A program made the position numbers and the translations under genes. 37,752 bases of DNA from Actinomycetota bacterium (GTDB taxonomy: Bacteria; Actinomycetota; CADDZG01; WHSQ01): NCBI GenBank assembly GCA_009380005.1, contig WHSQ01000016.1, forward strand, positions 1-37,752, read 5' to 3'. Shown here piece by piece: positions 23,594-31,511 of this stretch (positions are counted from its first letter, which is position 1; each line of letters starts with the position of its first letter). Under the pieces are notes generated by a model. The model had not been told where the DNA came from and searched no databases. It saw nothing but the letters and a program-made list of their open reading frames with translations.

Positions 23594-25450
23594 TTGAAGC
23601 GATGGCTGCAAGCCTCGGTCGCCTGTGGAACAGCGGTGTTACTGCTGGCCGGAGCGGCTCTGGCTCACGACCCGGGGGATAACCGGCTCGAGGACGACGG
23701 AGCGATGAACTCCGGGAAAGAGACCCACGCGGCCCACCAGCATGGGGGGGAGGACGGGCATCTTCCTCCGGTCAGCAACAACGTGGACCTGATCGGTAAG
23801 GCGAAGGCGAGTGGCGTCAAGCCCGGTCGCATCGCCGACGTGGGAGTGTTCGGCAACTACGCCTATCTGGGGGCTTTCTGGGAGCCCGACTGCAGGAGGG
23901 GCGGCGTCTACGTCTTCGATATCTCGAACCCGGCGGCCCCCAAGGAAGTTGGTTTCATCAACACCGGGAACGGTAGCTACGTCGGCGAGGGCGTGCACAT
24001 CATCCACGTCGATACGCCTTCCTTCACCGGCGACGTTCTCGCGTTCAACAACGAAGTATGCGTAGACAGGGCGAATGGCGCTACCGTCGGCGGGCTAACG
24101 CTCGTGGACGTCACGGACCCCACTCGTCCTCGCTACCTGACGCAGGGATTCGGCGACTTCACCCCGACCGGGATCAACGGCCCCGGCGTCGCCCACGAGA
24201 TCCACAGCACGTTCATCTGGGACGCGGGTGACAAGGCTTACGCGGTCATGGTCGACAACGAGGAGGGCGCCGACGTCGACATCGTCGACATCACGGACCC
24301 GCGCAGCCCCGAGCTGATCGCGGAGCACGACCTCAACACGAAGTTCCCGCAGATCGTTCAGTCCGACCTGGGCACGGCGGAGTCGTTCCTCCACGACATG
24401 ATCGTCAAGAAGATCGGCAAGAAGTGGATCATGCTGCTGTCGTACTGGGACGGCGGTTACGTCGTACTCGACGTCACCGATCCGACCAAGCCCAAGTACA
24501 AGGCCGACAGCGACTTCCCCAACCCCGACTCGCTCGGGCTCGAGCGTGGCTTGAACGTCCCGCCGGAGGGCAACGCTCACCAGTCGGAGTTCTCGCTCAA
24601 CAACACGCACATCGTCGCGGCGGACGAGGACTTCACGCCGTTCCCGACCGAGATCCTCAACGTGACCGACAACACGAAGTTCCAGTCGACGAGCGGCACC
24701 GGGACCCCTCCGCTCAAGGAAGGTGAAACGATCGAAGGTCAGGCGCGCTACGTGGGTCTGGCCTGCCCCGGAGACAATGTTCCGGCCGGCGACGGCACCC
24801 AGATCGCGGTCGTTGAACGCGGGGTGTGCTTCTTCAGCGAGAAGATCGCCACGGTCGAAGCAGCCGGCGGCTACGACGCGATCGTGGTGTTCAACTCCGA
24901 GAGGCCGGACGGTTGCAGCGATCTGCTGACCATGCTCGCCGAAGGCAACACGCCCTCGTTCTTCGTGGGTCGCGATACCGCCTACGCGATGTTCGACCTG
25001 CCGTACGACGACGAGGCATGCCGCGCGGGGACGGGTACCGCGCCGCTCGAGATCGGTCAGACGGGCGACACGCTGCGCTTCCGGTCCTACTTCGACGGCT
25101 GGGGTTACGTGCGTCTGTTCTCGAACAACGAGGGCAAATTGACCGAACTCGATCAGTACGCGATCCCCGAGGCGCACGACCCCGAGTTCGCAAAGGGGTT
25201 CGGCGACCTTTCGGTGCATGAGGTGGCGATGTCCGAGCGCGACAACTCGCTCGCGTACTTCGCCTACTACTCCGGCGGGTTCCGGGTCGCCCGGATCGAG
25301 AACGACGAGCTGGTGGAGAAGGGCGGCTTCATCGACGAGGGCGGCAACAACTTCTGGGGGGCTCAGGTGTTCCAGAGGGGCGCCAAGGAGTACGTTGCCG
25401 CGAGCGATCGCGACTTCGGCCTCTACATCTTCGAGTACACGGGTCCGTGA
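23594..25450 (+). CDS. Secreted LVIVD-repeat protein with inserted PA domain (copy 2)
   Basis: The product is 618 residues. The signal peptide is MKRWLQASVACGTAVLLLAG, then AALA. It shares the architecture of the copy at 2968-4947: a His-rich stretch (THAAHQHGGEDGHLPP), propeller repeats (GVFGNYAYLGAFWEPDCRRG, VYVFDISNPAAPKEVGFI, LTLVDVTDPTRPRYLTQG, VVLDVTDPTKPKYKAD), a PA-like insert at about 385-490 (QIAVVERGVCFFSEKIATVE, AAGGYDAIVVFNSERPDG), then LDQYAIPEAHDPEFAKGFGD and a C-terminal SDRDFGLYIFEYTGP. It is divergent from the PTS operon and ends at a strong terminator, so it is monocistronic. Function unknown; likely an exported structural or binding protein. Confidence 0.9.
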   Translation: MKRWLQASVACGTAVLLLAGAALAHDPGDNRLEDDGAMNSGKETHAAHQHGGEDGHLPPVSNNVDLIGKAKASGVKPGRIADVGVFGNYAYLGAFWEPDCRRGGVYVFDISNPAAPKEVGFINTGNGSYVGEGVHIIHVDTPSFTGDVLAFNNEVCVDRANGATVGGLTLVDVTDPTRPRYLTQGFGDFTPTGINGPGVAHEIHSTFIWDAGDKAYAVMVDNEEGADVDIVDITDPRSPELIAEHDLNTKFPQIVQSDLGTAESFLHDMIVKKIGKKWIMLLSYWDGGYVVLDVTDPTKPKYKADSDFPNPDSLGLERGLNVPPEGNAHQSEFSLNNTHIVAADEDFTPFPTEILNVTDNTKFQSTSGTGTPPLKEGETIEGQARYVGLACPGDNVPAGDGTQIAVVERGVCFFSEKIATVEAAGGYDAIVVFNSERPDGCSDLLTMLAEGNTPSFFVGRDTAYAMFDLPYDDEACRAGTGTAPLEIGQTGDTLRFRSYFDGWGYVRLFSNNEGKLTELDQYAIPEAHDPEFAKGFGDLSVHEVAMSERDNSLAYFAYYSGGFRVARIENDELVEKGGFIDEGGNNFWGAQVFQRGAKEYVAASDRDFGLYIFEYTGP

Positions 25451-25472
25451 TCGCTACCCATCGCTAGCGACG

Positions 25473-25506
25473 AGAGGGCGGTGCCTCGCACCGCCCTCTT
25501 TCTTTT
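25473..25506 (+). terminator. Rho-independent terminator after LVIVD copy 2
   Basis: A perfect 12-bp stem (AGAGGGCGGTGC, 25473-25484, with 25488-25499), a 3-base loop and a T-rich tail (TTCTTTT) make a textbook intrinsic terminator 22 bases after the stop. Confidence 0.95.
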
Positions 25507-25608
25507 CCGGACATCCTTCGGCGGATCCCGCCGTCCGCTACGAGGTGATCCGAACGGCCGGCCACGCCGACCATCGAGGCAAGATCGGCGCATGCGCGAC
25601 GGGCGAGG

Positions 25609-27213
25609 TCAGGTACCGGTCGCCTTCTCCTCTACTGGGTATCTGTCCCGCCACGCGTCGTAGCCTCCGGCGAGCGCTCTCGCATCCCAACCCCTGACCC
25701 TCAGCGTCAGCGCCGCACGGGCGCTCGTGGCCTCCGAGGGTCAGGTGCAGTAGAGGACGACTAGCTTCTTCTCATCTTGGGACTCCGCCCAACCAGCGAC
25801 ATCATCGGGCATCACCCGAAGGCTCCCGGGTATCGCCGCGGCATCCCGTTCGTACTGGGAACGGGTCCGCACATCCAGCACGACGGGTGGCTCCGATCCC
25901 TGCAACATGGCGTGCAGCTCGTCCACGCTAACCCTCTCGACGTCGTCGGGGTGCGCCACGAATAATCCACTCGCAGAGTTCTCGCGCTCCTCCACGAGCG
26001 TCTCCCCGGACACCTTGCCCGCGTACCAGCCCGTGATGGGAGTCGCCGTGGCCCCGTGCGCGAGGACCGACATCAACACGACCGCCCCAGTGGCGGCGAA
26101 CAGTACGTCGCTGTCCGGGAGATCCGTCAACACGACCAGCAGGGCAAAGAGAAGCGAATTGAGCCCCCGGGGGCCGAACCACGCGATGAAGGCTCGGGCA
26201 TGAGCACTGACCGCCACTCCACGCAGGCTCAATATGCCTCCCACGGCCAGAGGACGCGCGATGAAGATGGTTATCGCGGCGAGCGCCAAGCTTGGGATGA
26301 GGGGCAGGATCCGTAACGAATCCGACAACACGACGCCGAACATGACGAACGCGAGGAGCATCGCCATCTCTGCAGCGGCCTCACCGAACTCGAGGAAGCA
26401 GTCGCACAATTCCCTGTCGAGCACCGTGACGGCGAACCCTGCCGCGAAGGCTGCGAGGAAACCATCTCCGCCGACGCCGACGCCCGCGGCGTATGCGCCC
26501 AGGACGAGCCCGATCCCATAGAGCGCCTGATACTCCCGGCGGATGCCGAAACGCCGGTCGGCGCGCGCCATCAGTTCCGATCCAAGGGCTCCGACGATGA
26601 ATCCGGCGACGGGACCGAAGACGAGCAACTCGAGCGCGAAGAGGATCCAGTCACCGGTTCCCCCCACCTCGCCGTGTCCGACGGCCGTCAGGACCAGGAC
26701 GAGCGGCAGCACCACTATGTCGTTGGTTCCCGCTTCGACCTTGAGAGCTTGGCGCACCGAAGATGGGAGCCGCCGATCGCGGACCACGTCTCGCAGTACG
26801 ACCGGGTCGGTAGAGGCCAGCACCGCGCCCAGCAGGAGGGCGATGACGGGAGGAAGATCGAGTAGCAGTGTGCCGGCCCCCGCCACCAGGAGCACTATCA
26901 ACAGTGTTCCGGGACCCAGCGATAGCGCCGGCACCAGCCACTCCTTCCGCTCGCGTGCGAACTCCAGATTCACGGCGTCGAGGAACAGCACCAGAGCCAG
27001 GGTCACCGTTGCCACGGCCTCGAGAGCGGGCGAATGAAGTTCCAGATGCAGGATCTCGAGTCCGCGCGGCCCGAGCAACAGCCCAAGGCCGAGGAAGATC
27101 ATGGGGAAGGAAAGAGGCGCCCGTTCCACGATCCCGGCGGCGAGCGCCGAAAGTGTCAGCACGAGCGCCATCAGTGCGAAGGCGCCTAGAAGATCCACCG
27201 CCCCAGTATCCAT
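25609..27213 (-). CDS. CPA1-like cation/proton antiporter fused to a rhodanese domain, with in-frame TGA (candidate selenocysteine 491)
   Basis: Residues 1-400 are a 12-13 helix cation/proton antiporter: SFPMIFLGLGLLLGPRGLEI, VLASTDPVVLRDVVRDRRLP and VEAGTNDIVVLPLVLVLTAV carry the DP and ND residues of the CPA1 ion site. Residues about 425-533 are a cytosolic rhodanese domain (VSVDELHAMLQ, PPVVLDVRTRSQYERD, KLVVLYCT). A TGA at 25741-25743 follows YCT. Reading on in the same frame gives PSEATSARAALTLRVRGWDA, RALAGGYDAWRDRYPVE, the intact second half of a rhodanese, ending at the TGA 25609-25611. Related domains have YCTCPNEATSAR, so the TGA replaces the second Cys of a CxC loop; the first Cys remains. 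A SECIS-like hairpin follows. The alternative is a nonsense mutation with a truncated 490-residue product. No good ribosome site precedes the ATG. Confidence 0.75.
25695..25743 (-). promoter_or_regulatory. Candidate bacterial SECIS element of the antiporter-rhodanese gene
   Basis: On the minus strand, 15 bases after the TGA, AGCGCC (25725-25720) pairs perfectly with GGCGCT (25714-25709) around the pentaloop CGTGC (25719-25715). Between the TGA and the loop there are 21 bases, within the known 16-37 range, and the loop has G at its second position as bacterial SECIS loops usually do. An outer 8-base inverted repeat, TGACCCTC (which includes the TGA itself) with GAGGGTCA (25702-25695), closes the structure. 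The loop is identical to that of the second candidate at 28085-28103. Confidence 0.65.
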
Positions 27214-27243
27214 TGCGCCGGCGCAGGGACGCCGTTGGCAGCC

Positions 27244-27531
27244 CTAGCGATAGCTGAAGGACGGTCCGTTCTCGACCTCGAATCCCACCTCGTCCACGTA
27301 ACACCACCACCAGTCCTCGCCGGGCTCGAAGGACTGCACGATGGGATGAGCGTCGCTCGCGGCGTGCTTCGATGCGTGTTTGTTCGGAGAGGAGTCGCAG
27401 CAGCCGACATAGCCGCAGCTCATGCACACACGCAGATGCACCCACCGGTCTCCGACGGCGAGGCAGTCGACGCACCCGTCCCCTGTGGGCGTCACGTCGT
27501 TGATCTGGTCCAGGTGTGTGCAGCTCGCCAT
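27244..27531 (-). CDS. UBP-type (ZnF-UBP) zinc-finger protein
   Basis: The product is 95 residues from the ATG 27529-27531, preceded by GGGAG at a five-base spacing; a TTG five codons upstream is less likely. It consists of one ZnF-UBP domain: ASCTHLDQIND, GCVDCLAVGDRWVHLRVCMS, CGYVGCCDSSPNKHASKHA, AHPIVQSFEPGEDWWWCYVD. Zinc-binding Cys/His residues are all present. Bacterial stand-alone ZnF-UBP proteins are common in actinobacteria, but there is no ubiquitin system in most, and the role is unknown. It sits between the two rhodanese genes in a same-strand run, 30 bases before the antiporter. Confidence 0.88.
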   Translation of the reverse strand: MASCTHLDQINDVTPTGDGCVDCLAVGDRWVHLRVCMSCGYVGCCDSSPNKHASKHAASDAHPIVQSFEPGEDWWWCYVDEVGFEVENGPSFSYR

Positions 27532-27614
27532 CGGAACTCCCTTCAACTGGCGGGTCCACTACCTACCGACGGAGAAGTCGGCTCCAGGATAGGGGGCCCG
27601 GCTCTCGCTGGGGA

Positions 27615-28328
27615 TCAGTGCTCGTGAGCCGCGTGCAGCTCGTGGAGCAGCCGTTCGGCATCGGAGCGCCGCATGATGCCGATGAGCTCCCCTCCGGGCG
27701 TAGTGACCAGGATCTCCGCCACGTCTCGAGCCTGCATCCTGGCCACGAGGTCGGGTAACGGTTCGTCGTAGCGAACGGACGTGGGACCCGGCTCCATGAC
27801 CTCGTCGGCCCGAGCACCCGTACCCGCCGAGAGATCACTCTCCTTCAGCCTGCCGACCACGATCCGGTCGTCGGAGACGACCACGCACGACCCGAAGGCG
27901 GCCACGTCGGGCCGTCCGGCAACCTCGCTCACGAGGTCTTGAGGCGAACACGTCGGGAGGTTCGGATCGGCCACCCGGCCCGGGCGTGGAACCGACGCGT
28001 AGTCACCCTCGGTGGGGAGCCCGGTCGCGGTCCAGTCGCTCTTGCCGGCGGCGTAGTCGTAGACCTCCTCGAAGCCCATCATCTCGAGCCGGCACGCGGC
28101 TCGCGGACTCATGTCTCAGAGGAAATCGTTGCAGTAGACGATGACCGGAGCCCCTCGATCGAGCCCGGCCACGCCCTCCACCGTGAGCTCTTTCAGCGGG
28201 ATGTTGACGGCACCGCTGAGATGTTCCTGCTCGTAGTCCTCGCGAGGCAATACCTCGACGAGTTGCGCGTTCCCACTCGAGACGAACGCCTGCACCTCTT
28301 GCCGGGTGAGGGACTTGACGGGACTCAC
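27615..28328 (-). CDS. Rhodanese-CBS protein with in-frame TGA (candidate selenocysteine 71)
   Basis: From the GTG 28326-28328 the first 70 codons encode half a rhodanese domain (LTRQEVQAFVSSGNAQLVEV, LPREDYEQEHLSGAVNIPLK, APVIVYCNDFL). A TGA at 28116-28118 follows. The same frame continues with DMSPRAACRLEMMGFEEVYD and YAAGKSDWTATGLPTEG, the rest of the domain, then a CBS pair at about 125-237 (CVVVSDDRIVVGRLKESDLS, ADEVMEPGPTSVRYDEPLPD, EILVTTPGGELIGIMRRSDA), ending at 27615. Relatives have YC-x4-C-D-x-SPRAA, so the TGA stands where they have Cys. The start is three bases after the previous stop, so translation is probably coupled. Read without selenocysteine it would be two truncated pieces, the second lacking a good ribosome site. 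Confidence 0.78.
28085..28118 (-). promoter_or_regulatory. Candidate bacterial SECIS element of the rhodanese-CBS gene
   Basis: On the minus strand, 12 bases after the TGA (28118-28116), CGAGCCG (28103-28097) pairs perfectly over 7 bp with CGGCTCG (28091-28085) around the pentaloop CGTGC (28096-28092). The loop begins after 19 bases, within the range known for bacterial SECIS elements, and has the expected G at loop position two. The loop is identical to that of the antiporter-rhodanese candidate, while the stem sequences differ. Confidence 0.65.
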
Positions 28329-28331
28329 CGA

Positions 28332-28568
28332 TCAGGTCCTGTCCTGAAGGTCCTTCTCCCCGGACTGGCGGGCGCAGTGAGCGCAACAATACATAGCACC
28401 ATCGGACTCCAGCCCGTGCCCGATGATCTTGCATCCACAGTGAGTGCACTCCGGAGCCACGACGTGTATCGCGCATTCGAAGCTGTCGAACTGACGGGTC
28501 TGACCGTCAGAGGTGGTGATCTGGAACGACTTGTCGTAGTCGTTGCCACAGTGGTCGCACCGAGCCAT
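28332..28568 (-). CDS. Cys-rich zinc-ribbon/metallothionein-like small protein
   Basis: The 78-residue product begins MARCDHCGNDYDKSFQIT and continues with FDSFECAIHVVAPECTHCGC, KIIGHGLESDGAMYCCAHCA. Nine Cys and several His form CxxC pairs (CDHC, CTHCGC, CCAHC), consistent with one or two zinc sites. Similar actinobacterial proteins are annotated as hypothetical or prokaryotic-metallothionein-like. A ribosome site (AAGGAG) precedes the ATG. Its TGA stop is in the same frame as, and three bases before, the rhodanese-CBS GTG, so the two are probably translated together. Confidence 0.85.
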   Translation of the reverse strand: MARCDHCGNDYDKSFQITTSDGQTRQFDSFECAIHVVAPECTHCGCKIIGHGLESDGAMYCCAHCARQSGEKDLQDRT

Positions 28569-28591
28569 CGGCCATCTACTCCTTCGAGTCG

Positions 28592-28858
28592 TCAGTGATT
28601 ACGCAGAGCACCGATGAGCTCCGACTTGTTCATGTCCGAGTAACCCTCGATGCCGATCTCCTTGGCACGTTCCTGGAGCTCGTCAACGGTGCGCTCCTCG
28701 TAGTTCTCAGCCGTCGCGCCGCGCGTACCGACCTCGGAACGAGAGGAACCGGCCGACTCGTTCGCGATACGAGCGGCCTTCTCCTTGCTCATGCCCTCCC
28801 GACGGAGCGCCTCGTACTGCGCGTCTTCTTTGACCGAAGGTCCGTGATCCTTGGCCAT
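28592..28858 (-). CDS. Small Rho-N/SAP-like domain protein
   Basis: The 88-residue product has an N-terminal charged part ([37 protein letters not shown]) of the kind found in small actinobacterial stress proteins of the DUF7218 type. The C-terminal helix-extension-helix ([33 protein letters not shown]) resembles the Rho termination factor N-terminal domain, which can bind nucleic acid. The ATG has AGGAGG at an ideal spacing. Function unknown. Confidence 0.85.
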   Translation of the reverse strand: MAKDHGPSVKEDAQYEALRREGMSKEKAARIANESAGSSRSEVGTRGATAENYEERTVDELQERAKEIGIEGYSDMNKSELIGALRNH

Positions 28859-28893
28859 GACCGCCTCCTGTTCGTCGCTGGTTTGCGAGCTCG

Positions 28894-29385
28894 TCAGGTC
28901 CGGTTCAGGACGTCTTCCTTGTTGGGCGCGGGTGTGTTCGGAAGATGCAGGTAGTTGTGGACGTCCATCACTCCGGTCACCTTCCGAACCTCGTATTCGA
29001 GATCGTTGATCTGATCCTGTGAATCGCAGGTCCCCCGAAGCTCAACGATGCCGTCGGCGGAGTTCACGCTTATCTGACCTTTCGGGTAGTTCCAGCGAGA
29101 CAGCACTTCGCTCTCTACCTTCGCCGTGAGCGTGGCATCGTTCTCGGGCGGGGAGTCGGAACGTCCCAGGTATCGCATCCCTTCAGCCTGGCCCCGCACG
29201 TACTCGGTCTTACGTTCGATCTCTCGCAACCCGCGCCGGAACATGCCGGCGAGCTGGTCCTGCATCTTGGCCCGACGGGTTCGCCCGAGATGGGGATCGA
29301 AGAAGTAAGCGATGGCCGCGACCGCGCCCCCGGTCAGCGCGATCTTGCGACCGTTACGTTTGGTTCCGTGCTTGTGGTGACTCAT
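28894..29385 (-). CDS. BON-domain protein
   Basis: The product is 163 residues from the ATG 29383-29385 ([20 protein letters not shown]). Residues about 17-30 form a weak hydrophobic segment ([20 protein letters not shown]), with the 'YFFDP..G..RR' motif often seen at the head of such proteins. A BON domain lies at about 95-152 ([40 protein letters not shown]), a phospholipid- or envelope-interacting fold seen in stress and osmotic-shock proteins. It is the first gene of the minus-strand run that includes both rhodanese genes. Confidence 0.85.
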   Translation of the reverse strand: MSHHKHGTKRNGRKIALTGGAVAAIAYFFDPHLGRTRRAKMQDQLAGMFRRGLREIERKTEYVRGQAEGMRYLGRSDSPPENDATLTAKVESEVLSRWNYPKGQISVNSADGIVELRGTCDSQDQINDLEYEVRKVTGVMDVHNYLHLPNTPAPNKEDVLNRT

Positions 29386-29562
29386 ATCCACCCGCCCCTC
29401 TCGATCGGATCGCTGGTGCCGCCCCTCCCGGACGGCTAAGGGTCGTTCGGCCCCTTCCGTGAGGGTTACCCGACCGTTTCGTCGGCTAACAACGTGGCGG
29501 TTGCTCTGTTCGCCTCGCAAGATCCGGGATCCCTAACTCGGCGCCCGGCTAGCATCGAGACG

Positions 29563-30075
29563 ATGCAGGAACGTTACGGGGCCCCCGTTGCGGGGGCCGA
29601 GAAGGAAGTCCTCGCCGGTTACATGGACCATTACCGGCGAACGATCGTGGAGATATGCAGCGGGCTCGGCGATGACGACCTGCGACGGGTAGTGGTCCCT
29701 TCGGGCAACTCATTGCTGGGCCTGGTCAAGCATCTGGCCCTCGTCGAGCGATGGTGGTTCCAAGAGCACGTGGCCAACGACCCTTCGGCCCACTACGAGT
29801 GGGATCCCAAGGATCCGAACGCCGACTTCCGGATCGAGCCGCACGAGACGACCCAGCAGATCCTCGACATGTACGAGGAATCGTGCGAGCTGTCCCGCAG
29901 GATCATCGAGGCGGCCTCGTTGGACGATCCCATCGAGCGCCCCGAACGCCGCCAGGATTACAACGTCAGGTGGGTGCTCGTGAACATGATCGTCGAAACG
30001 GCTCGTCACTGCGGCCATGCGGACATCATGCGCGAGCTGATCGACGGGCACACCGGAACCGGCTACGACCTCTAG
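29563..30075 (+). CDS. DinB/DUF664-family protein
   Basis: The 170-residue product is a four-helix-bundle DinB-like protein: EVLAGYMDHYRRTIVEICSG, SLLGLVKHLALVERWWFQEH, and WVLVNMIVETARHCGHADIM. The three metal-binding His positions (HL..ER, ARHCGH) fit the DUF664 branch, which includes thiol-dependent (mycothiol or bacillithiol) transferases. The enzymatic role here is inferred from family only. The ATG at 29563 is chosen at the start of homology. It diverges from the BON gene across about 177 bases that should hold both promoters. Confidence 0.85.
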   Translation: MQERYGAPVAGAEKEVLAGYMDHYRRTIVEICSGLGDDDLRRVVVPSGNSLLGLVKHLALVERWWFQEHVANDPSAHYEWDPKDPNADFRIEPHETTQQILDMYEESCELSRRIIEAASLDDPIERPERRQDYNVRWVLVNMIVETARHCGHADIMRELIDGHTGTGYDL

Positions 30076-30177
30076 CGTCGCCGTCCGACGCCGCTCGGGC
30101 TCGCTTCGCGGTGGCTTCACCAGCGTCCGCTTCTCGAACGCTATCGGGCTGCCTCTCGCCAAGAGGAAGATGAAGGC

Positions 30178-30663
30178 GTGGATGGGTTCGCGATCTTCCT
30201 GCTCGCGATGGCGATGGCCGTCGGTCTGTTGGGAACGCTGTTGCCCTTCCTCCCGGGGCTGCCAATCGTCTGGGCCTCGGCCCTCGTCTATGGAGTGGCG
30301 GCCGGCTTCGGGCCCGTCGGCTGGGTCCTGTTCTCTCTCATCACCCTCGTGGGGATCGCGGGACTCGTCCTGGGAACGGTCCTTCCGCACCGGCGCGTCG
30401 CGGCCCAAGGTGCGCCGGCGTCGACGATCCTCGCGGGCATCCTCCTGGGCCTAGTCGGCTTCTTCGTCATCCCGATCGTCGGACTCCCCGTGGGCGTAGG
30501 GGTAGGGATCATGCTCGCGGAGCGAAGGAGACTCGGTTCCTGGGACCGGGCCTGGGCGGCGACGAAGAGATCCATGGTCGGCTTCGGCATCGGCGCGCTC
30601 GTCCAGTTCGGGGCCGGTGTGGCGATGATCGGCTTGTGGATCGTGTGGGTCGTGGTCGATTAG
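30178..30663 (+). CDS. DUF456-family membrane protein
   Basis: The 161-residue product from a GTG start has about four transmembrane helices: FAIFLLAMAMAVGLLGTLLP, VWASALVYGVAAGF, WVLFSLITLVGIAGLVLGTV, LAGILLGLVGFFVIPIVGLP. The motif LLPFLPGLPIVWA and the Gly-rich repeats are those of DUF456. Function unknown. It ends 13 bases before the convergent pdxH gene. Confidence 0.9.
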   Translation: MDGFAIFLLAMAMAVGLLGTLLPFLPGLPIVWASALVYGVAAGFGPVGWVLFSLITLVGIAGLVLGTVLPHRRVAAQGAPASTILAGILLGLVGFFVIPIVGLPVGVGVGIMLAERRRLGSWDRAWAATKRSMVGFGIGALVQFGAGVAMIGLWIVWVVVD

Positions 30664-30676
30664 GGACGGGCCGACG

Positions 30677-31345
30677 TCACGGAGCGAGGCGCACGATCCT
30701 CCACGGACCATCCTCGGCATCCCGGAGATACTGGAGGCGGTCGTGCAAGCGATTCGGTCTTGCCTGCCAGAACTCGATGCGCATCGGGATCACGCGGAAG
30801 CCACCCCAGTGCGGGGGCCGAGGCACGTCATTGCCGAATCTCCGCCGGGCGTCGGCGACCTCTCGGTCGAGCTCGGCACGGTCCTCGAGGACCTCGCTCT
30901 GCGCCGAGGCCCACGCCGCCAACCGGCTGCCGAGAGAGCGGGTAGCGAAGTAGGCGTCCGACTCCCGGCTCTCCAGGGGTTGCACTCGCCCCTGGACACA
31001 CACCTGCCGCTGCAGGGCCGCCCAATGGAAGACGAGCGCCGCACGCGGGTTCTCCGCCAGCTCACGGCCCTTCCTACTCTGGTAGTTGGTGAAGAAGACG
31101 AACGCCTCGTCGTCGACGCCCTTCAGCAACACGGTGCGCGCCGATGCAGCGCCGGATCGGTCGGCCGTCGCCAGCGTCATCGAATTGGGAACGTGCAGAC
31201 CCGCCGCCAGGGCCTCTTCCAACCAGGTGGCGAACTGCTCGAAGGGGGACTCGGCCAGATCCTCGATCTCGAACGAGCGTTCTGGATGGGGCTGTTCCAG
31301 CCGGGCGATCCGGTCCGAGAGCCGGTCGAGACGTTCCTCGCTCAT
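30677..31345 (-). CDS. pdxH: Pyridoxamine 5'-phosphate oxidase
   Basis: The 222-residue product fits PdxH in length and motifs: PNSMTLATADRSGAASARTV, LLKGVDDEAFVFFTNYQSRK, ENPRAALVFHW and the C-terminal PPHWGGFRVIPMRIEFWQAR, PNRLHDRLQY signature of the FMN-dependent oxidase. It makes pyridoxal 5'-phosphate from pyridoxine or pyridoxamine phosphate in the cytosol. No other vitamin B6 gene adjoins it. It faces DUF456 convergently and the tRNA gene divergently. Confidence 0.96.
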   Translation of the reverse strand: MSEERLDRLSDRIARLEQPHPERSFEIEDLAESPFEQFATWLEEALAAGLHVPNSMTLATADRSGAASARTVLLKGVDDEAFVFFTNYQSRKGRELAENPRAALVFHWAALQRQVCVQGRVQPLESRESDAYFATRSLGSRLAAWASAQSEVLEDRAELDREVADARRRFGNDVPRPPHWGGFRVIPMRIEFWQARPNRLHDRLQYLRDAEDGPWRIVRLAP

Positions 31346-31511
31346 GCTTCGGCGACGCTGTGGTCCGCTCGCCTCCGTGATGCCAAGACCCGCTCCCGAC
31401 TAGGCACGTGGTGGAACCGATGCTCGCACGCACCCAACCGAGGGGCAAGGACTCCGGTAGCCGAGGGAGCGACCCCGGCCCGGGCTCGGCATCGCTACCA
31501 TGCAGGTGCTT

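Noticed and set aside
22640-23611. Upstream extension of the 1-phosphofructokinase frame through the regulator gene
   Set aside because: The kinase homology begins at the GTG 22639; the extension is Arg/Gly-rich and overlaps the DeoR-family gene completely.
25609-28328. Genetic code change (TGA as Trp or Gly) to explain the two in-frame TGAs
   Set aside because: Many other genes in the window end normally at TGA, including response regulators, the PTS genes and the zinc proteins.
28332-28568. TGA at the end of the Cys-rich gene as a third selenocysteine codon, fusing it to the rhodanese
   Set aside because: The frames do agree, but the position is not a conserved Cys, the rhodanese has its own GTG start and there is no reason for a fused product. 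An ordinary stop with coupling is simpler.
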